A DNA stretch of 64,000 nt, from positions 3,100,001-3,164,000 of the forward strand of contig NZ_CP045740.1 in the NCBI RefSeq assembly GCF_009650765.1. Direction: 5' to 3'. Below the pieces are notes generated by a model. It saw nothing but the letters and a program-made list of their open reading frames with translations. It was not told the DNA's origin and did no database searches. A program made the position numbers and the translations under genes. The DNA is from Streptomyces sp. SUK 48 (lineage in GTDB: Bacteria; Actinomycetota; Actinomycetes; Streptomycetales; Streptomycetaceae). Below, piece by piece: positions 26,276-33,149 of this stretch (the first letter of the stretch is position 1; each line of letters starts with the position of its first letter).

Positions 26276-27097
26276 TTGGCCACTGGTACGGAACACCGAC
26301 ACAACGGCGGCGGCGTGCGTGCCCCCGGGCGCGCCGCGATCACCGCCGCCCACCTGCGGACCGACCGCTGGTGGCTTGCGCCCGCCGGCACGGCGGCCGG
26401 GCTGCTGGCCTTCGTCGTCTACTCGACCTGGCGGGCCTTCGCCAACGCCGACTACTACGCGTCGCCGTACGTCTCGCCGTTCTACTCCCCCTGCCTGGCG
26501 CACGACTGCCGGTCCATGCCCGGCGGCCCCAACGCGGACCTCTTCGGGAGCTGGTGGGGCATCTCCCCCGCCGTCCTCATCCTGGTCTTCCCGCTGGGCT
26601 TCCGGCTGACCTGCTACTACTACCGCAAGGCGTACTACCGCGGCTTCTGGGCCTCCCCGCCCGCCTGCGCGGTCGCCGAGCCGCACCGGACGTACTCCGG
26701 CGAGACCCGCTTCCCGCTGATCCTCCAGAACCTCCACCGCTACTTCTTCTACGCGGCCCTGCTCGTCGCGGGCGTGCTGACCTACGACACCGCCCTGACC
26801 TTCCGCGACGCGCACCACCACTGGGGCCACATGGGCCTGGGCTCCCTGATCTTCCTGGCCAACATCGCGCTGATCTGGTCGTACACCCTCTCCTGCCACT
26901 CCTGCCGGCACATCGTCGGCGGCCAGCTCAGGCACTTCTCCCGGCACCCGGTGCGCTACCGGGCCTGGCGGCTGGTGGGGCGGCTCAACGCCCGGCACAT
27001 GCAGCTGGCGTGGGCGTCGCTGCTCGGGGTGGCGGTCGCCGACTTCTACGTCTGTCTGCTCGCGTCCGGTGTCTTCGACGATCCGAGGTTCTTCTGA
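26276..27097 (+). CDS. sdhC: Succinate dehydrogenase/fumarate reductase cytochrome b membrane subunit
   Basis: This 273-aa integral membrane protein has about five hydrophobic segments (for example TAAGLLAFVVYSTWRAF, SPAVLILVFPLGFRLTCYYY, YFFYAALLVAGVL, LIFLANIALIWSYTL) and histidines in or near them (NLHRYFFY, DAHHHWGHMG, CHSCRHIVGG) able to bind heme b. It resembles the single-subunit cytochrome b anchors of the trimeric actinobacterial succinate dehydrogenase family. Start is a TTG at 26276 after a weak GAG-type site. The stop overlaps the ATG of sdhA (TGATG). The subunit passes electrons to menaquinone. Confidence 0.88.
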   Translation: MATGTEHRHNGGGVRAPGRAAITAAHLRTDRWWLAPAGTAAGLLAFVVYSTWRAFANADYYASPYVSPFYSPCLAHDCRSMPGGPNADLFGSWWGISPAVLILVFPLGFRLTCYYYRKAYYRGFWASPPACAVAEPHRTYSGETRFPLILQNLHRYFFYAALLVAGVLTYDTALTFRDAHHHWGHMGLGSLIFLANIALIWSYTLSCHSCRHIVGGQLRHFSRHPVRYRAWRLVGRLNARHMQLAWASLLGVAVADFYVCLLASGVFDDPRFF

Positions 27098-29040
27098 TGC
27101 CCGTGGTGGACCGCCAGGAGTGGGACGTCGTCGTGGTCGGGGCCGGGGGCGCCGGGCTGCGGGCCGCGATCGAGGCGCGGGAGCGGGGCGCGCGTACGGC
27201 GGTGATCTGCAAGTCTTTGTTCGGCAAGGCGCACACGGTGATGGCCGAGGGCGGCATCGCGGCGGCGATGGCCAACGCCAACGAGCACGACACCTGGCAG
27301 ACGCACTTCCGCGACACCCTGCGCGGCGGCAAGTTCCTCAACCAGTGGCGGATGGCCGAGCTGCACGCCCGGGAGGCGCCGCAGCGGGTGTGGGAACTGG
27401 AGACCTGGGGCGCGCTGTTCGACCGCACGAAGGACGGCCGGATCTCCCAGCGCAACTTCGGCGGCCATGAGTACCCGCGCCTCGCCCATGTCGGCGACCG
27501 CACCGGCCTCGAACTGATCCGCACCCTCCAGCAGCGGATCGTCGCCTTGCAGCAGGCGGACCACGCGCGGACCGGGGACTACGAGTCGGACCTGAGGGTC
27601 TTCCAGGAATGCACCGTCACCCGGGTGCTGAAGGACGGCTCGCGCGTCTGCGGGGTCTTCGCCTACGACCGCGAGAGCGGCCGCTTCTTCGTGCTGCGGG
27701 CGCCCGCCGTGGTCCTCGCGACCGGCGGCATCGGCAAGTCCTTCAAGGTGACGTCCAACTCCTGGGAGTACACCGGCGACGGCCACGCGCTGGCGCTGCT
27801 CGCCGGGGCGCCGCTGCTGAACATGGAGTTCGTGCAGTTCCACCCGACGGGCATGGTCTGGCCGCCGTCGGTCAAGGGCATCCTCGTCACCGAGTCGGTG
27901 CGCGGCGACGGCGGAGTGCTGCGCAACAGCGAGGGCAAGCGGTTCATGTTCGACTACGTGCCGGACGTGTTCAAGGAGAAGTACGCCGAGTCGGAGCGGG
28001 AGGCCGACGGCTGGTACGACGATCCCGAGCACCATCGCCGCCCGCCCGAGCTGCTCCCCCGCGACGAGGTCGCCCGTGCCATCAACGCCGAGGTGAAGGC
28101 GGGCCGGGGCTCCCCGCACGGCGGGGTCTTCCTGGACGTCTCCACGCGGATGCCGGCGGAGGTGATCCGGCGCCGGCTGCCGTCCATGTACCACCAGTTC
28201 AAGGAGCTGGCGGACGTCGACATCACGGCCGAGCCGATGGAGGTCGGGCCGACCTGCCACTACGTGATGGGCGGGGTCGCCGTCGACTCCGACACGGCGG
28301 CGGCCCGCGGGGTGCCGGGGCTGTACGCGGCCGGCGAGGTGGCGGGCGGCATGCACGGCTCCAACCGGCTCGGCGGCAACTCCCTCTCCGACCTGCTGGT
28401 GTTCGGGCGGCGCGCGGGATGGCACGCGGCCGAGTACGCGCACTCGCTCGGGGAGGACCGGCCGCGGGTGGACGACGGCCAGATCGGCGCGGCCTCGGCG
28501 GAGGCGCTGCGCCCCTTCTCCCTCGGGGCCGGGGGCGGAACGGACATACAGGGTAAGGCCGTTGAGGGGAGCGGCCCGGAGAACCCGTACACCCTGCACC
28601 AGGAACTCCAGCAGACCATGAACGACCTGGTCGGCATCATCCGCCGGGCGGGCGAGATGGAGCAGGCCCTGACCCGGCTCGCGGAGCTGCGCGAGCGCGC
28701 GGGCCGGGCCGGCGTCGAGGGGCACCGGCAGTTCAATCCCGGCTGGCACCTCGCCCTGGACCTGCGGAACATGCTGCTGGTCAGCGAGTGCGTGGCACGG
28801 GCGGCGCGGGAGCGCACGGAGTCGCGCGGCGGCCACACCCGGGAGGACTGCCCGGCGATGGAACGGCAGTGGCGCAACGTCAACCTGCTCTGCGCGCTCG
28901 CCGATCCGGCGGCCGGCCGGGTCCGCCTGACCCGCGAGACCACTCCCCCGATCCGCCCCGATCTGCTCGCCCTGTTCGAGAAGGAGGAGCTGGCCAAGTA
29001 CCTCACCGACGAGGAACTGGAAGGGGAGTTGCCCGGATGA
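27097..29040 (+). CDS. sdhA: Succinate dehydrogenase/fumarate reductase flavoprotein subunit
   Basis: The 647-aa flavoprotein begins MPVVDRQEWDVVVVGAGGAGLRA (Rossmann FAD motif). KAHTVMAEGGIAAAM contains the His that carries covalent FAD in this family. Substrate-domain motifs follow: QFHPTGM, CHYVMGGVAVDSD and AAGEVAGGMHGSNRLGGNSLSD, then the C-terminal helical domain (ECVARAARERTESRGGHTREDCP). It oxidises succinate to fumarate in the TCA cycle, or the reverse with reduced quinone. It overlaps sdhC by one base and sdhB by four (ATGA). Confidence 0.95.
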   Translation: MPVVDRQEWDVVVVGAGGAGLRAAIEARERGARTAVICKSLFGKAHTVMAEGGIAAAMANANEHDTWQTHFRDTLRGGKFLNQWRMAELHAREAPQRVWELETWGALFDRTKDGRISQRNFGGHEYPRLAHVGDRTGLELIRTLQQRIVALQQADHARTGDYESDLRVFQECTVTRVLKDGSRVCGVFAYDRESGRFFVLRAPAVVLATGGIGKSFKVTSNSWEYTGDGHALALLAGAPLLNMEFVQFHPTGMVWPPSVKGILVTESVRGDGGVLRNSEGKRFMFDYVPDVFKEKYAESEREADGWYDDPEHHRRPPELLPRDEVARAINAEVKAGRGSPHGGVFLDVSTRMPAEVIRRRLPSMYHQFKELADVDITAEPMEVGPTCHYVMGGVAVDSDTAAARGVPGLYAAGEVAGGMHGSNRLGGNSLSDLLVFGRRAGWHAAEYAHSLGEDRPRVDDGQIGAASAEALRPFSLGAGGGTDIQGKAVEGSGPENPYTLHQELQQTMNDLVGIIRRAGEMEQALTRLAELRERAGRAGVEGHRQFNPGWHLALDLRNMLLVSECVARAARERTESRGGHTREDCPAMERQWRNVNLLCALADPAAGRVRLTRETTPPIRPDLLALFEKEELAKYLTDEELEGELPG

Positions 29041-29807
29041 GCGGCTACGAGGCCCGCTTCAGGGTGTGGCGGGGCGATGAACAGGGCGGCGAGCTGCGGG
29101 ACTTCACGGTCGAGGTCAACGAGGGCGAGGTGGTCCTCGACATCGTCCACCGGCTCCAGGCGACCCAGGCCCCGGATCTCGCGGTGCGCTGGAACTGCAA
29201 GGCGGGCAAGTGCGGTTCGTGCTCGGCGGAGATCAACGGCCGGCCCCGGCTGATGTGCATGACCCGGATGTCGGTGTTCGACCGCGCGGAGACCGTCACG
29301 ATCACCCCGCTGCGCGCCTTCCCGGTGATCCGCGACCTGGTGACGGACGTGGGCTTCAACTACGAGAAGGCACGCGAGATACCGGCGTTCGTACCGCCCG
29401 CGGAGCTGGCCCCCGGCGAGTACCGGATGTTCCAGCAGGACGTGGACCGCTCGCAGGAGTTCCGCACGTGCATCGAGTGCTTCCTGTGCCAGGACACCTG
29501 CCACGCGGTGCGCGACCACGAGGAGAACAAAAGGGCGTTCGCGGGCCCGCGCTTCCTGATGCGGGTCGCGGAACTGGACATGCACCCGCTGGACGCGGCC
29601 GAGCGCTCCGGCCTCGACCGGGCACGCACCGCCCAGGACGAACACGGCCTCGGCTACTGCAACATCACCAAGTGCTGCACCGAGGTCTGCCCGGAGGGCA
29701 TCCGGATCACGGACAACGCCCTGATCCCGCTGAAGGAACGGGCCGTCGACCGCAAGTACGACCCGCTGGTGTGGCTGGGCTCGAAGATCAGGAGACGTTC
29801 CTCCTAG
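29037..29807 (+). CDS. sdhB: Succinate dehydrogenase/fumarate reductase iron-sulfur subunit
   Basis: The 256-aa protein links the flavin to the heme/quinone site. The [2Fe-2S] ligands are in CKAGKCGSC followed by a Cys in RLMCMTR; the two cubane-type clusters use CIECFLCQDTC and CNITKCCTEVCPEG. The start overlaps the sdhA stop (ATGA). The TAG stop (29805-29807) is the second to fourth base of a MITE-like element's left terminal repeat, so the element provides the end of this gene. The C-terminus (SKIRRRSS) is otherwise ordinary. Confidence 0.94.
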   Translation: MSGYEARFRVWRGDEQGGELRDFTVEVNEGEVVLDIVHRLQATQAPDLAVRWNCKAGKCGSCSAEINGRPRLMCMTRMSVFDRAETVTITPLRAFPVIRDLVTDVGFNYEKAREIPAFVPPAELAPGEYRMFQQDVDRSQEFRTCIECFLCQDTCHAVRDHEENKRAFAGPRFLMRVAELDMHPLDAAERSGLDRARTAQDEHGLGYCNITKCCTEVCPEGIRITDNALIPLKERAVDRKYDPLVWLGSKIRRRSS

Positions 29808-29969
29808 GGTCTTTCGTTTGGATCAGGCCGGATCAGGGAGCGGGGTCTGGTGCCGTGCGTCGCAAGGCGGAGGAGGGCGACATGGCGGAGCCATGGCAAC
29901 CGACGACAACGCCGCGAGGCGCGGTGCCAGGGCCCGCGAGCCCGGCAAGATCCAAACGAGAGGCCCTAG
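29804..29969. mobile_element. MITE-like element with 21-bp terminal inverted repeats
   Basis: The left end (29804-29824, CTAGGGTCTTTCGTTTGGAT plus C) and right end (29949-29969) are inverted repeats matching at 19 of 21 positions. The interior (about 124 bp) has no coding sense and several small dyads, such as CCATGG-centred arms. Non-coding units of this form, with ends reading TTTCGTTTGGATC, recur between Streptomyces genes as I recall; that is from memory and needs a search. No clear target duplication is visible. It sits between sdhB and the converging GH18-like gene (stop 29980) and may serve as their shared transcription end. Confidence 0.7.
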
Positions 29970-29979
29970 CCGTCGCCGC

Positions 29980-31188
29980 TCACCGCGCCCACCCCTGCCG
30001 GTACGCCCGCCAGTCCGCGTCCGTGGCGGCGAAGTCGACGTACAGGGCGACGCCGAAGCGGGCGCGGCGGGCGTCGGTGCGGGACAGTCCGAGGCGTACG
30101 CCCCGCACCGCGGCCGGGACGGTCTCCGCGCGGGCGAAGTGCCCGAACCGGTTCTCGTGGTAGAAGGGCAGGCCCATCAGGAGCTGGGTGGACCGGGGCG
30201 TCACCTCCAGGGCGAGGCTGGTCTGCTGGGCGACGTAGCCGCCGTACAGGCTCGGCAGCGGCTGCATGGTGTCGTACGACATCACGGCGATCTGGTCCAC
30301 CCGGCGGGCCACCTGCCCGAAGTACGCCTGCGACCACCACTTGGGGTGGCCGGTGGTCGCGCCCCAGAAGGAGTGGAAGCCCGGCAGCGGGTCGATCTGG
30401 TGGGCGGCGACGGAGAGCAGCGCGTGGTGGGCGCGGGTGAGGGCGTGCAGGTCGTCGAGGAGGGCCAGGTAGTCGCGGTCGCCGGAGTGCATCGGCTCCA
30501 GGTCGAAGTGGGCGCCCTGGAAGCCGGCGGCGAGTATCCGCCGGGTGGAGGCGAGGATCGCGGTCCGGGTCGCCGGGCGCTCCAGGTGCAGCCCCGTGGG
30601 CCCCTCGCTCGCGACCACGTCCCCGAGCCACGCCTGCACCCGGACGCCGGGCAGCTCCCGGTGCAGGGCGGCGATCAGCCGGGGCGCCTCGGGGTGGTCG
30701 GCGTCGGGCAGCGTCCCGTCGTCCTCCAGCGGCCCGGAGTGCACGTACAGGTCCTTGATCCCGGTCCCTCTCAACCGTCGCGCCAGCGCCTCCACATCCG
30801 CCTCCGTCTTCCGCCCGTCCACCCAGGCGTGCCCCAGCCAGAGCGCGTCCTGGCCGCGGGTGCGGGTGCCGGGGGCGGGTTCACCGGAGTAGTCGACGCG
30901 GAGGGCGCCCTCGGCGGTGAGGAGGGCGAGGAGCAGAAGGAGAAGGGCGAGGGAGAGGGCGGTGAGGGCGCGGCGCAGGAGACGGCGGGGGCGGCGGGGT
31001 CGGGGGGCGGCGGGGGGTGCGGGATCGGGGGCGGGGGTGGGCGCCGGGTTGTTTTCGGGTGCCGGGCCGGTGGCGGGCGTCGGCTCGGGGGTGGTGGCCT
31101 TCGCGGGGTCGGCGTCGTCGCCCGGAGCCGGTTCCGTCCCCCGGTCCTCCGGCCCCGGCCCGTTGCCCGGCCCGGTCTCCGTGTCCAT
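29980..31188 (-). CDS. Membrane-anchored GH18-like TIM-barrel protein
   Basis: This 402-aa protein has a Pro/Ala/Thr-rich cytoplasmic N-terminus (about 1-65), a basic stretch, one transmembrane helix (about 73-92) and an extracytoplasmic domain. That domain carries strand motifs of glycoside hydrolase family 18: IKDLYVHSG, AHFDLEPM (Glu231 in the place of the catalytic Glu) and AVMSYDTM. The canonical DxxDxDxE is reduced, because only the last Asp-Leu-Glu is seen, so chitinase activity is uncertain. A role in cell-wall glycan binding or turnover is plausible. It is divergent from the coiled-coil protein at 31269 (80 bp apart). Confidence 0.72.
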   Translation of the reverse strand: MDTETGPGNGPGPEDRGTEPAPGDDADPAKATTPEPTPATGPAPENNPAPTPAPDPAPPAAPRPRRPRRLLRRALTALSLALLLLLLALLTAEGALRVDYSGEPAPGTRTRGQDALWLGHAWVDGRKTEADVEALARRLRGTGIKDLYVHSGPLEDDGTLPDADHPEAPRLIAALHRELPGVRVQAWLGDVVASEGPTGLHLERPATRTAILASTRRILAAGFQGAHFDLEPMHSGDRDYLALLDDLHALTRAHHALLSVAAHQIDPLPGFHSFWGATTGHPKWWSQAYFGQVARRVDQIAVMSYDTMQPLPSLYGGYVAQQTSLALEVTPRSTQLLMGLPFYHENRFGHFARAETVPAAVRGVRLGLSRTDARRARFGVALYVDFAATDADWRAYRQGWAR

Positions 31189-31268
31189 TCCGTCCCCCTG
31201 TCCGCCTGGTCCCCCACCCGTCTCCGCCCCGCTCGCGGTGCGGCCTACTCCCCCATACGCTCCGAAAT

Positions 31269-33149
31269 GTGACGTCCTCCCTGTTCCGGGGCCGCCCCCG
31301 ACGCGCCAAGGCGCACATACGGGTGCGGGTGACGCATGCCGTGCTGGGGGCCCTGGCGGGGGCCGGGTGGCTGATGCTGCCGTTGATGACGGTGGCCACC
31401 CGCCGCCCGGTTCCCGCCACCTCCCCCGGAGCGGCGGCGCCGGGGCAGGGCGTCACCTCGGCCGCGGACTACGTGCTCCCGCTCATCGCCGTGGCCGCGG
31501 CGGCGGTCATGGCGGCCTACGGCTACCTGCGCCGCGTCCGCCGGGCCCGGACCCGTACGACGCCGGGCACCACGCTGCCGGGACGCCCCGCACCCCCCAC
31601 GGTCGCCGACGCCGAACGGCAGGCCCGGGTCGCGCTGGTGCTGGCCGACGACTGCGTACGGACGAGCCGCGAGGAACTGGGCTTCGCGCGGGAGAGATTC
31701 GAGGCGGGGAAGGGCGGGGTGGGGCCGCGGGCCGGGGAGGCGGCGCGGGAGGCGCGGACCGGAGCGATACCCGTGGCCTCGGAGGAGAGAGCGCGCGCGG
31801 CAGTCCCCGGAGCGGAGCCGGGCGACGGCGGCTTCGGGCACCCCCCGCCGGACGCCGGCGCGCGAAATCGGGCCGGCGCCGAGACCGGGGCGGAGACGGA
31901 GGCGGCGGCCTTCGCCCGTGCCCTGCGCGGCGCCGAGGCCGAGTTGGTGGCGGCGTTCGCGCTGTGGCGGAGGTACGAGCGGGGGCTGCCCGGGGACGCG
32001 GGGGCGCGGCGGCAGGCGCTGGCCGGGATGGTCGGGCGGTGCGCGGAGGCGGGGCGGCGGCTGGACGCACAGGCGGCGGCCCTGGACCAGGTGCGGGGGC
32101 TGGAGGGACCGGGCGCCGGCGCGGCACTGGACGTGGCGGAGGGCAGGTTCCGGGGGCTGGCGGTACGCACGGTGGCCGCCCACGCGACCCTGGCGGCGCT
32201 GCGGGAGCGGTACGCGCCCTCGGCCGCGGAGCCCGTCACCGCCGCGGTCGAACAGGCCAAGGACCGCCTGCTGTTCGCCACCGCCCACCTCAACGCGGCC
32301 CGCCGGTCCCTCGACGCCGCCGACGGCGACGCGACGGCCCGGAACCTGCGCGCCGCCGAGGGCGCCGTGGCCCAGGCCGAGACCCTGGTGACCGGTGTGG
32401 AACGGCTCGCCGCCCGGCTGCGGGAGGCCGCGGCACTGGTACCGGCCGCTCTGACCGGCGCGGAGGCCGAGCTGGCGGCGGCCCGGCAGGGTCGTTCCCG
32501 CACCGCCCTGGCCACCGGCGAGCTGCACGCCCGGCTGACCCACGCGGACGCCGTACTGGCCGCCGTACGGGAGGAGTCGACCGGTGCCCTCCCGTACGAC
32601 CCGCTGGACGCGCTGCGCCGGATCACCCGTGCCGTCGACCGCCTGGACGTGGGCCGCTCCGGCGTCCTGGGCACGGCGGCGTTCCTCGTCGCCCGCACCG
32701 CGCTGGAGACGGCCGACGACTTCGTCACGGTGCACCGCGGCGCCGTCGGCCCGGGGGCCCGCGCCCTGCTGTCGGAGGCGGCCCGCGCGCTCGCCGGCGG
32801 TGCCGGCACCGCCTTCGACGCCGACACCGCCGCCCGCCAGGCGCGTGAGCTGGCCGAACGCGATGTCCGCGCGCACGGCACCCCCTACCCCGACACCCCC
32901 ACGACCGGTCTGCCCGGCGCCGTCCTCGGCGGCATCCTCCTCGCCGAGGACCCCGACGGCGGCCCCCGGCCACGTTCGGAGGCCCGGCGACGCGGGGGCG
33001 AAGACATATGCGGGCGCCCGCGTGACGCCACGCGTAAGGGCCTGTCAGAACAGGCTGAGCAGGGCCTCCGCCGGGTCCGTGAGGACCGCCTCCGCGCCCG
33101 GCAGCGGCAACTCGAACCACACCGTCTTCCCCCGGGGCGTCCGCCGTGA
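31269..33149 (+). CDS. Membrane-anchored coiled-coil protein (TPM-protein-like C-terminal half)
   Basis: From GTG 31269 (VTSSLFRGRPRRAKAHIRV) this 626-aa frame has two N-terminal transmembrane segments (about 20-42 and 68-85), then long Ala/Arg/Glu-rich helices with heptad character (for example RAVERAL-like segments around residues 215-530). It resembles the part downstream of the TPM domain in Streptomyces TPM-domain proteins, but no TPM domain precedes it. The last residues after GGILLAEDPDGGP look wrong. A shift of one base in the C/G run 32963-32969 gives ATFGGPATRGRR, the C-terminal style of that family, and a stop at 33023-33025, before the converging phosphatase gene. The true end is therefore probably 33025. 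Confidence 0.65.
   Translation: MTSSLFRGRPRRAKAHIRVRVTHAVLGALAGAGWLMLPLMTVATRRPVPATSPGAAAPGQGVTSAADYVLPLIAVAAAAVMAAYGYLRRVRRARTRTTPGTTLPGRPAPPTVADAERQARVALVLADDCVRTSREELGFARERFEAGKGGVGPRAGEAAREARTGAIPVASEERARAAVPGAEPGDGGFGHPPPDAGARNRAGAETGAETEAAAFARALRGAEAELVAAFALWRRYERGLPGDAGARRQALAGMVGRCAEAGRRLDAQAAALDQVRGLEGPGAGAALDVAEGRFRGLAVRTVAAHATLAALRERYAPSAAEPVTAAVEQAKDRLLFATAHLNAARRSLDAADGDATARNLRAAEGAVAQAETLVTGVERLAARLREAAALVPAALTGAEAELAAARQGRSRTALATGELHARLTHADAVLAAVREESTGALPYDPLDALRRITRAVDRLDVGRSGVLGTAAFLVARTALETADDFVTVHRGAVGPGARALLSEAARALAGGAGTAFDADTAARQARELAERDVRAHGTPYPDTPTTGLPGAVLGGILLAEDPDGGPRPRSEARRRGGEDICGRPRDATRKGLSEQAEQGLRRVREDRLRARQRQLEPHRLPPGRPP

Noticed and set aside
26185..27096. Long open frame running into sdhA from 26185, as an N-terminal extension or fusion
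   Set aside because: It lies wholly over sdhC in another frame and has no homology features. The TGATG junction gives the true sdhA start.
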